From Phytophthora colocasiae (taxonomy: Eukaryota > Oomycota > Peronosporomycetes > Peronosporales > Peronosporaceae), in contig JAGKQI010000098.1 in NCBI GenBank assembly GCA_018806915.1, forward strand, positions 4,030,001 through 4,094,000: a stretch of 64,000 nt of DNA, written 5' to 3'. The notes below the pieces were generated by a model, which searched no databases, was not told where the DNA came from, and was given only the letters and a program-made list of their open reading frames with translations. A program made the position numbers and the translations under genes. Shown piece after piece: positions 40,201 through 47,253 of this stretch. The number at the start of each line of letters is the position of its first letter. Position 1 is the stretch's first letter.

Positions 40201-42298
40201 AGTGTGTTTTCAGGTCGTTGTTGCGAAAGCCTAGCATGAAAATATTTTCCATCGCAGAAAGGAGATCGTAGAGCTCTCGTGAGCATGCTGAGCTACGCAT
40301 TTCAGGACATTCATCATACATCTTGATATAACTTGCCACCGCTTTTTCCAGATGTACAACAACGCGATCTCGCACCATAGCCATTTTCGCCCCGCTATCC
40401 GTTCGAGGGGTCATTTCCTCATCGTCGTCGCTCATGGGGCTCAAAAGAGGATTTAACGAGCCTGGTGTGAGCGCATGGTTGCGGCCTTTATTATCGCCTG
40501 AAGGTGTAATTGCACCATCATCAAGCGAAGAAGTCGGCGAGGCGACGCCCGACTCACCTCGCTTCCATGCTTTTTGAAATAGCTGTCCGGGCTTACGAAT
40601 CATCCGTGCCGCAGCACCAGCTCCTGCGCTGAGAGGAGGGGTGGAGATTGGGTCCATCTGATGACTTCCGAGGGTGCGGAAGCGCCTCTTTACTTTGCCA
40701 ATCGAAGAATTCAGACTTGAACCGATGTTGGCCTTAGCGTTCTTTAAATCATCCATATGTGCACTGATGCGACTATTCTCGCCGGTCATCTTGTGCGATA
40801 GCAGTCCACCTGGAATCAACCCCCGAGGGTTCATCATTTTTGCCGCTTTCGAGACGTTAAGGCGGTCATCCAGCGTAAAAATTGACGGCATGGGTTTCCT
40901 CTCGCCGCTAGAGCCACCTGAGTTAGCTGCAAACACAGCGCTTCCGAACGCAAATGGATTGCTCGTATCAGCCCAGTCTTCTTCAAATACCATTTCAGCG
41001 GCACCCGCTGCACCTGCTGCGGCCGTAGACGCAGCACTAGCCACAGCCTCGACAACTGCCTGAAACGCTGCTTCTGCTTGCACACCACTACGCCTGCTCG
41101 CTTTGTACAGGAAGCTGGATGTTGTTCGCAGTTTATTCAGCGTCAAGGTCGGCACTATTCCAACCCCGTTATTAGCCGATGAAGACATAGTTGGCGACAT
41201 TGGCCCCACTGCATCCTTGTCCCCCACAATCGCTTGGAGGCAGGACAACACGATCTCGTTGGCGTATCGTGGTTGCGAGTACTCAGATAGAGGCTTGAGA
41301 ATCTTGAAGGCAGTAATTTCACGCAGCAGATTCATTGCAATCGACACGAAAATGTTGGTGTCGTGCTGCTGGCCGAGCTGGGGTTTCAATTGTGTCAAAA
41401 GCTGTGTAGCTACATGTCGGAGATAAGCGGCCTCTGCATTTTCGCCAGAGTTCTTCTTCGTGTTGCTGTTTCCTGTGGGCGTGTTGACTGTCGCTTGTGG
41501 CGATGATGGAGCTCCAGTTCCCACGCAACCTGGGTGGACAAATGGCGATCTCTGCACAAATGTCGTCACGTATTCCTGTCGCTTAAGTAGATTTGAGTCA
41601 TTTTCATCGCCTTCAAAGACTTCTGGATATTCCTCCGCCAGTTGAGCATAGGCTTCCCTGAACCACCCCAGGTGCAGTCTAAGTAGCTCTAAGCTCTTGG
41701 CCACCATCGTTAGCGCCTGTGATGGATCCACCTCCAATACTCGAGATGCAACGGCTCCTAGTATGTCCGCCAACAAGTATTTAACGTCACTGGGGAAGTC
41801 CTCGTTCGAAGACACCGGCTGGAACCAGAAATTCACATAGTCTTTCGCAATGAGTTGCACCAGAGCCGCTATCTCTTCACAGATCTCGGATGGCAGGCTC
41901 CAAGACGTGCGCAAGTATGCAACAATAGGTAGTCTCTTAAGCACTCTCAGCTGGAAACCCGCGTCGGTCATGGAGACTCCAGAAGCAGACGAATAGAGCG
42001 CATAATCCCCACCAATACTACCTGAGCTCCTATTGTAGGTGCCACTGCCTACTCGGCTGCGATATCTGTTATAATACTTGAACTTGAATAGCGCTTGATC
42101 CAGCAGTTCCTGTTCCTTCTGCAGTTGATACGAACGCAGCAGCCACCAGAAACTGCCACTTCCAATGAGCAGCACAACCACCTGGAGAAAGCGTGCAACC
42201 GTCCACCACGCCACGCGCAGCAATTGCAGCGTAACCCACGAGTAGCGCACGCTTAACAGTAGCGCCGCAAGCGATAGCAGCCAGTGGAGCGGTCGCAT
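37298..42298 (-). CDS. Sorting nexin with PXA, FYVE-like, PX and Nexin_C domains
   Basis: A single-exon gene of 1666 residues from the first ATG. Two hydrophobic segments occupy about residues 1-55 (MRPLHWLLSLAALLLSVRY and following). A PXA domain spans about 130-380 (opens LPSEICEEIAALVQLIAKDY). A long Ser-rich middle follows, with no clear RGS domain. A FYVE-like zinc finger at about 1120-1190 has CxxC pairs (CFRC, CQSC, CASC, CGNC) but lacks the R-x-H-H-C-R lipid-binding core. The PX domain (about 1255-1365) contains EITVKVKDDSSYAWSVIKTF. The Nexin_C domain (about 1458-1600) begins GEVFEFDGIGMVRRQIFS. This is the SNX13/14/25-type layout, associated with ER-endosome lipid contacts. The inserted FYVE-type finger is unusual for that class. 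Confidence 0.88.
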   Translation of the reverse strand: MRPLHWLLSLAALLLSVRYSWVTLQLLRVAWWTVARFLQVVVLLIGSGSFWWLLRSYQLQKEQELLDQALFKFKYYNRYRSRVGSGTYNRSSGSIGGDYALYSSASGVSMTDAGFQLRVLKRLPIVAYLRTSWSLPSEICEEIAALVQLIAKDYVNFWFQPVSSNEDFPSDVKYLLADILGAVASRVLEVDPSQALTMVAKSLELLRLHLGWFREAYAQLAEEYPEVFEGDENDSNLLKRQEYVTTFVQRSPFVHPGCVGTGAPSSPQATVNTPTGNSNTKKNSGENAEAAYLRHVATQLLTQLKPQLGQQHDTNIFVSIAMNLLREITAFKILKPLSEYSQPRYANEIVLSCLQAIVGDKDAVGPMSPTMSSSANNGVGIVPTLTLNKLRTTSSFLYKASRRSGVQAEAAFQAVVEAVASAASTAAAGAAGAAEMVFEEDWADTSNPFAFGSAVFAANSGGSSGERKPMPSIFTLDDRLNVSKAAKMMNPRGLIPGGLLSHKMTGENSRISAHMDDLKNAKANIGSSLNSSIGKVKRRFRTLGSHQMDPISTPPLSAGAGAAARMIRKPGQLFQKAWKRGESGVASPTSSLDDGAITPSGDNKGRNHALTPGSLNPLLSPMSDDDEEMTPRTDSGAKMAMVRDRVVVHLEKAVASYIKMYDECPEMRSSACSRELYDLLSAMENIFMLGFRNNDLKTHSSDDESEIKEPSTPPQSPSVRRRSSLPVTKIDSTSPRRDSMSTDRGSDFDGDVEDNQYYWEYIARDRPGAESFNFHWRFVESQCPSCSPSESFVSTRGVQWLLSALEKGSLGTFCAELYAHSNVTELFYEDFALLYDGTLVESVMESVSQLDKLQVCFGVPILLGRQSDLDEELSISLSSSWESGPVRVLERVWETERYVPINGWVKASDKRWNELPSSEWVWEDDWTLENAANDAGESSDSETPNPSWEYAKTFEDNFHEKEKKFDSVRRRRWIRRRCHLPPVLTLASPPVSPNAFGVSSPLASAAVPNGVGRARKLKQRFNALAREKGTTAKKSLLRRRSKSFDKEMPDSPIRDSTVGMVVSDRTSTKTSAFMKARASIPSLRRGLSNKSIKTSVPETEVLPSLDDDPVSLYDNDDDDDDNLCFRCLKSLPASKSGVGSCQSCHQRVCASCLDFYAFMVYPPPLETSKKARVCGNCYDRLVNKYKLRIEAHVGKYLIKERERDFDTFSSSTSNSSTGNLTTLSPTNSGSNFGDSTSGQSASPFSPSTSRAGNTKFEITVKVKDDSSYAWSVIKTFHDFEVLEKQLADKLKKQEKKCGVGCQACHLRGIDYMEMISIKPSLRTISTVALTYEKRLHILEQFLQQLLACDTLCQSSDVQKFLLLANAYGASLSTGNSSISGWEGGESPVSLSATSSAGGSAMGNAVGGGGTGVAGAGGVLVENGKWKKGRWIAPDANSKETKMRVLQKIEVSLFAVLGEVFEFDGIGMVRRQIFSMTRSFIKAFLGASHFRMLERQFLSFTDPKKLSGWIGDLRMYIFPDASEANLPPPPAPDMQVLRKDCLEAILASFPSKALSLFGDTACENAALKLHEFLQHEVFVKNLLFTITDELLLHLFPDSTTFKGKKPLGAAPTPASPSAIEVATTIAKEAVAASIDDDAAGLATPPMSPILASTAARTSSDKKLKVAI

Positions 42299-42690
42299 CA
42301 AGATGATATCCAAAACGTGCAGAGACAGTGAGTCGCTAGCAGACAATGAGTGCGGAATCGGTCACGGCGCGATGATTTCCAGCAGAAATTGACACCAGGA
42401 GAGAGCACAGACACCAGGGAGTAAAATGAACCCTCGCGGCATGCACCCTGACCCGCGCAGCCAGAGATAGAGGGGGGCGAACGTGGAGAGGATCACCGCA
42501 CTGCGCTTTGCAGGTCGAGGAAGAGACACAAAAGGGAAACTGTGAAGCCAAGTATAGGGCTCACTTTTGTGTGCAGAACCTGGCTTTCATGTGGTGGACA
42601 TAATTATGTATATTACATCATATACAACCATCATTTCGCTACAGTGCGTCTGTGGCTGCGACGCCTCGGTTATTACTACACCGGAAGCTG
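42299..42690. promoter_or_regulatory. Divergent promoter, sorting nexin / mitochondrial L3
   Basis: A 392-bp region between two divergent starts. Initiator-like sequences occur for both directions: TCATTTCGCTACAG at 42631 for the ribosomal gene, and CTCATTGTCTGC on the minus strand (about 42341-42352) for the nexin. No gene is seen. Confidence 0.5.
42631..42644 (+). promoter_or_regulatory. Oomycete initiator-like element of mrpL3
   Basis: TCATTTCGCTACAG, 47 bp before the ATG, fits the start of the oomycete core-promoter initiator (TCATTYY followed by an A/T-containing tail). Confidence 0.4.
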
Positions 42691-43581
42691 ATGAGTATGT
42701 GGCGAGGATCAAGTGTGCTGGTGCGTGGCGGAAGGACGCTGCTACAGACGTCTTCGCTGTCGACGAGTGCGTCCCCTGCTGCTGCGACTGCGGCCGCCAC
42801 GTCGGATGCTGCCGTCGCCTGGTCGCCTGAGAAGAAGCGCACGGGGCTTCTGGCCGTCAAGATCGGCATGATGCCCGTGTGGGACCACTTCGGTTACCGT
42901 CATAACTGCACCGTGCTGCAGGTCGAGGAGTGCCAAGTGACGCAGGTGAAGACGGCGGACCGCCATGGATTTAACGCGCTGCAGCTCGGCGTGGGGCTAC
43001 GCAAGGCTAAGAACTTGACCAAGCCTGTGCTGGGCCACCTTGCCAAGGCCGGTGTGCCGGCTAAGCGCCAGCTGCAGGAGTTCCGTGTATCGGAAGATGC
43101 GCTGCTTCCCCTTGGCACTACGCTCTCAGCGCTTCACTTCAACGCCGGCCAATACGTCGATGTCTGCGGAATCAGCAAGGGCAAGGGATTTCAGGGTGTC
43201 ATGAAGCTGCACAACTTTGCAGGCCAACCGGCCTCGCACGGTAACTCCAAGACGCAGCGTCACATGGGTTCTACGGGTCAGTGCCAGGACCCCGGTAAGG
43301 TGTTTAAGGGCAAGAAGATGCCTGGTCGCATGGGCAACAACCGCGTCACGCGTGATAACCTCTGGATCGCCAAGATTGATGTCGAACGCAACCTCATTTA
43401 CGTCAAGGGCAGTGTACCAGGCAACAATGGAGGCATCGTTCGTGTCACGGATGCACGCAAGAAGACGCCGGAGGCCCCGCTGCCGTACCCGACTTTCTTG
43501 GCGGTGGAGGGCGATGCACTTCCGAAGGAGGTGCTGGCGCCTCATGGAGACGCTGACCCGTACCACTACGATGATAACTAG
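42691..43581 (+). CDS. Mitochondrial large-subunit ribosomal protein L3 (uL3m)
   Basis: 296 residues from the first in-frame ATG. The N-terminus (MSMWRGSSVLVRGGRTLLQT) is Arg/Ser-rich without acids, a mitochondrial presequence. The mature part is a bacterial-type uL3: RTGLLAVKIGMMPVWDHFG, then ISKGKGFQGVMKLHNFAGQP, then ASHGNSKTQRHMGSTGQCQ and GKVFKGKKMPGRMGNNRVT, all hallmarks of L3. VKGSVPGNNGGIVRV closes the conserved region. It binds 23S-type rRNA near the peptidyl-transferase centre in the mitoribosome. It is transcribed away from the sorting nexin. Confidence 0.95.
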   Translation: MSMWRGSSVLVRGGRTLLQTSSLSTSASPAAATAAATSDAAVAWSPEKKRTGLLAVKIGMMPVWDHFGYRHNCTVLQVEECQVTQVKTADRHGFNALQLGVGLRKAKNLTKPVLGHLAKAGVPAKRQLQEFRVSEDALLPLGTTLSALHFNAGQYVDVCGISKGKGFQGVMKLHNFAGQPASHGNSKTQRHMGSTGQCQDPGKVFKGKKMPGRMGNNRVTRDNLWIAKIDVERNLIYVKGSVPGNNGGIVRVTDARKKTPEAPLPYPTFLAVEGDALPKEVLAPHGDADPYHYDDN

Positions 43582-43893
43582 AGCAAGCATCAGACAGACT
43601 GGCAAGCAATTTGAGGGAATTGGAGCGTCAAGCGGTAGGACGGATCACTAGTTCTCTTATGTGAAAATCACAGTTGTTTTGCTACCTTTGTTGTTTCATT
43701 GGATTGTGACTGCCTGGAGGGTTGTCTTCGTGCATTTAGCGCGCGAAGACGCTTGCAGATTTCAGACTTGCAGACTGCGGTGGACAATGAGAGTAAGAAC
43801 CAAACAGAAAGTGTTGCAGACAAAGTTAGATTCTCGTTTCCTGAGCTATTTGAGATTGGCCATTTCAGCGATGGAAGGGGTAGAAGCCAAGTG
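43582..43893. other. Gap and probable leader of the histone-fold gene
   Basis: The frame of the downstream gene is open through much of this gap but contains no ATG before 43894, so it is treated as 5' UTR. An upstream exon cannot be excluded. Confidence 0.4.
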
Positions 43894-45801
43894 ATGCCGA
43901 CTGGAAGATCCTTCGACCAAGAGCGGCGTAGGCAAGCACTACGGAAACGTTTGGCGCTTGATTTCCAGCCGCTCCGGAGTACTCTCTCCAAAGGGCTCAA
44001 TCTGATCGTCGATGTAAGTGTGTTTCTTGAAAGTAACAATGTGTTGGGACTCACCTAGCTACTATCGTGATTTCAGCCTGAGGCGGCAGTGTTCTGCACA
44101 GCAACAGTGGAAGGGTTTTGTATTGTACTCTTCTCGGCTGTCATTAAACAACTATCAGAGACTACAATAAGCCGGGCAGGACCACCCGAAACCAAGATCA
44201 CTGTGTTTCACCTTCAAGTTGCACTACGTAGTCAACCGGAGCTAGTGGGGCTGCTGCAACGAGCAGAGAGCGCTCGAATGGCGCTGAGGTTCTTCCTGGA
44301 TGATGCCACATCACGAGCGCTTTACGAACGAAAATTCATTTCCAGTCGCGAAGCGAAGCACCTTCATGGAGACCTTACCCCATCTGCAAGTGCTCGGGAA
44401 GGCGAAAGTAGCAGCAGTGGAAGGGGACGTCATGCTCAACAGAAAACCGAGGAAGATCTGATCCGCCGACATGAGCGCACTCGCTCCGAGTGGCAGAAGC
44501 GCGAGGATGATCCGTTCACCGACGTGGATTTCGCCATGGTGTTGAAGTGTGTGCATCCTGCATTCACGTTGTCGTACAACGCCACTATGTTACTCAGTGC
44601 ACTTATACGAGAGCTTCTGAACGAAGTATGTTACCGTGCGGATGTCGATGCTCTTCAGCGTCGAAGACATCCACCCGAATTGCTGCTCCAGGATCTACAG
44701 GGGCCGCTAGTTGAAGTTTTCTGCGGGGTATCGACTGGTAACATTGATACATTCGAGCCTGATTCACTTCCAGATTTGGGTGAGTTAGGCACGCAGATTA
44801 TCAGGACTGCAAGCGAGTGCTTGGATCGATATCGGCTGCAGTCGCGACGAGGCCAAACGCTTGCGCTCCACGTCCGTGCTTATCAACCAGGAAGTAGCTC
44901 TGCTCTGCAGTCAGTGCACATACTGCCGGATGTTGCAAGAGATACTCCATTCACGAAGCTGTTGGTGCAGATGCGTAGTAAGTGCCATCTCCCCGTCAAT
45001 GATCATCGAGGGGATACCGGAGGTCACGGCGAGTTTATTGCAGTCTATCGAGCGCATCAAATAGAGCCTACGGCCACTCCAGCTTCGTTGGCCATGCCGA
45101 CGGGGGCAGTGGTGTATCTCGTAGCACGAAGGTGGTGGGACCTCACTCGACGCACGGAAGCTCGGCGTGGATTGCTGTCGTCACAGCGGCCACAGGACGC
45201 GCTGGTGAGGTCGTTGGTGGCCGGCACCGAGTCGAAGGTAAGGAAAGAGTTCCGCGCTGGCACTAACGTTCTCTCCACGGATGAAAATTCACCTCTGCGA
45301 GTGCGTTCGAAGCGTAATTTGGCTAACAGCACGAGCAACATCTCGTTGCAATTAGCCCCCAGTGCTGGAAGTCCTAGCAAGAGTTCATCTCGGTTGGCAA
45401 CGACGCAGGACGAGGACAGTCTCTCCATACTGCTCCGTGAACGTGCGGCAGCTAGACAACGACGAACCGCCAAAAACAGCTCAGGAAAGGATAACGTAAG
45501 TGCCACGGCAGTTCGACAACACGGAAAGCCGATAAAGACCCTGAATGAGGCCCTGGTCGAGCTTGTAACACTGACCACGGGAGTGTGTGGGGCGACTGAG
45601 CGTCTAGCACAATTGGCGTGCGTTGAAGTGACAGATGAGTCATCAAACCTCTCGGAGAAGCAATTACAGTCCCTCGAAAGCAAATGGCGAGCGCGTTTGG
45701 ATTCCACCGAGGAGCTGGCGATCCAAACGCGGGCGGCGCACAGCCTCGCAGCGCAAATGCTGAGCCAAGTGCGGACGAATCCCAGCATGGACATGACATG
45801 A
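43894..45801 (+). CDS. H2A-like + H2B-like histone-fold doublet with SUMO-like domain, two exons
   Basis: The model is join(43894..44013, 44077..45801), 614 residues. The intron (GTAAGT...CAG, 63 bp) joins NLIVD to PEAAVFC in phase. Residues about 20-100 parallel histone H2A: a basic start, LALDFQPLRSTLSKGLN, A-V-F-x-x-x-T-V-E-G, and TVFHLQVALRSQPELVGLLQ (compare the H2A tail of the fold, HLQLAIRNDxELxxLL). Residues about 190-255 parallel H2B: MVLKCVHPAFTLSYNATMLL then SALIRELLNEVCYRA (compare VLKQVHP and xxNDIFERIAxEA). Residues about 303-390 look SUMO-like: DTPFTKLLVQM and then TPASLAMPTGAVVYLVAR. A predicted coiled coil ends the protein. It is probably a chromatin protein or TF-like assembly factor rather than a bulk histone, since the basic tails are missing. 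Confidence 0.6.
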
Positions 45802-46238
45802 TCGCTTAGGATAGGAGTGATACGGTACAATACAAGCGGCGAAATCGAATCTTGACAAAGAACGGCCAGATAGCCACTATCCAGCTAACATTTTGAATTT
45901 CGTATGGCCAAAGCCCCATCCCTTGCCGATGACAGCAGCGTGTGGTGTAACATGTCGCAGTCTCTTCATCCCGTCCAAAGCGCCCCAAACCAATACAATC
46001 ACCTGTTGAAATGCGTCACTTGGAACAGAACGCTACAACACGGCAATTTGATCTACATCAAAGAACACATAGTGAAATCAAGTCAAGTTATCCGTCGTGC
46101 ACCAAAATAGCCAACTGCTACGTACGTCGGCACACTTGTCCGTTGCATTAGAACCTCTGCAGCAATTCGCAGCCCACCATTCCTACTTCCTCCCTCCGCG
46201 AGCCACACACACCCTTCTCAAGTCCCTCTACCAGCACG
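45802..46238. other. Gap before the HAD phosphatase gene
   Basis: This holds a 3' UTR then a leader. CCATTCCTACTTCC at 46178-46191 resembles the oomycete initiator, about 50 bp before the ATG. No other gene is supported. Confidence 0.4.
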
Positions 46239-47177
46239 ATGAGCTTCACGCTGCGTCATCTCCGACCTGCCATGTCTTCGGTCTGCAAGACCCGCCAGCT
46301 GCACGGCCTGGCATCGGCGGCTCCTACAGCCGTGGCCTCCTCTCCAATCTTGGGTCAACGTCGCAAGAGCACAGCGGCCGAGAGTGCTGCTGCAATTGCA
46401 CAGGCTGAAGCCACGCGCGGCCCACGCTGCAGCCCTGGACTCGTGGTGTTTGATAAGGACGGTACGCTCATCGACTTTACGCTCATGTGGGGCGGCTGGG
46501 TCGAGTCTCAAGCCTGGAAGGTCGAGATGACCACGGGGTTACCCGTGCGCGAGAAGCTTTTCGCTGCTATGGGGTACGATTGGATCAGTCGCTCCATCAA
46601 ATCCAAGGGAGCATTGTGTTGCACGCCCATGGGTGAACTTTACAAGCTCGCGGTGCGGGTGCTGGTTGCTGAGGGCATGCGTCAGTCCAAGGCCGACGAG
46701 GTCATCAAGGAATGTTGGAGCATGCCCGATCCGGTGCTCACCAGTCGTCCGCTTGCCAACATCCCCGCGCTTTTCCGTACCATCAAGAAGATGGACATGA
46801 AGATCGCCGTGTGCACCACGGACGATCGCCAGCCCACGATTGACACGCTCGAGCACTTGGGCGTCTCTGACATGGTGGATGCTCTGGCCTGCGGAGACGA
46901 TGGCCTGCCCGCGAAGCCTGCGGGGGAGCAGATCTGGACTATCTGCCAGCAGCTCAACGTTGAGCCGCACAACACCATCATGGTGGGCGACACGTCCACG
47001 GACATGCTGCTGGGCAAGAACGCAGGTTGCGGTCTGTCCATTGGCGTGCTGGGCGGCGCATCATCGCTCGACGATCTGGCGGAGGACGCCGACGTACTCG
47101 TACCTTCAATTGACCGGGTCATTAAGGTTCTGTTCCAGTACGGGCAGCAGGCTCAGCGCTTCGGTGAAGCCAAGTAA
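46239..47177 (+). CDS. HAD-superfamily phosphatase (phosphoglycolate-phosphatase-like), mitochondrial
   Basis: 312 residues. The N-terminal about 60 residues are Arg/Ser/Ala-rich without acids, a likely mitochondrial targeting sequence. HAD motifs are complete: motif I VVFDKDGTLIDF (about 68-79; nucleophile and acid Asp), motif II VCTTDD, motif III Lys in AKPAGEQIW, and motif IV MVGDTSTDM. A helical cap lies between motifs I and II, giving a subfamily I architecture like phosphoglycolate phosphatase. The substrate cannot be assigned from sequence; small phosphate esters are typical. It is convergent with the kinase-phosphatase gene, with 76 bp between stops. Confidence 0.88.
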   Translation: MSFTLRHLRPAMSSVCKTRQLHGLASAAPTAVASSPILGQRRKSTAAESAAAIAQAEATRGPRCSPGLVVFDKDGTLIDFTLMWGGWVESQAWKVEMTTGLPVREKLFAAMGYDWISRSIKSKGALCCTPMGELYKLAVRVLVAEGMRQSKADEVIKECWSMPDPVLTSRPLANIPALFRTIKKMDMKIAVCTTDDRQPTIDTLEHLGVSDMVDALACGDDGLPAKPAGEQIWTICQQLNVEPHNTIMVGDTSTDMLLGKNAGCGLSIGVLGGASSLDDLAEDADVLVPSIDRVIKVLFQYGQQAQRFGEAK

Positions 47178-47253
47178 TATCTCTTAGAGCTTTAGGCAGT
47201 CAATGCCGGGATAGATGCTCAAATAAATACCCGCTTAGCTGTTTACATCCGTA

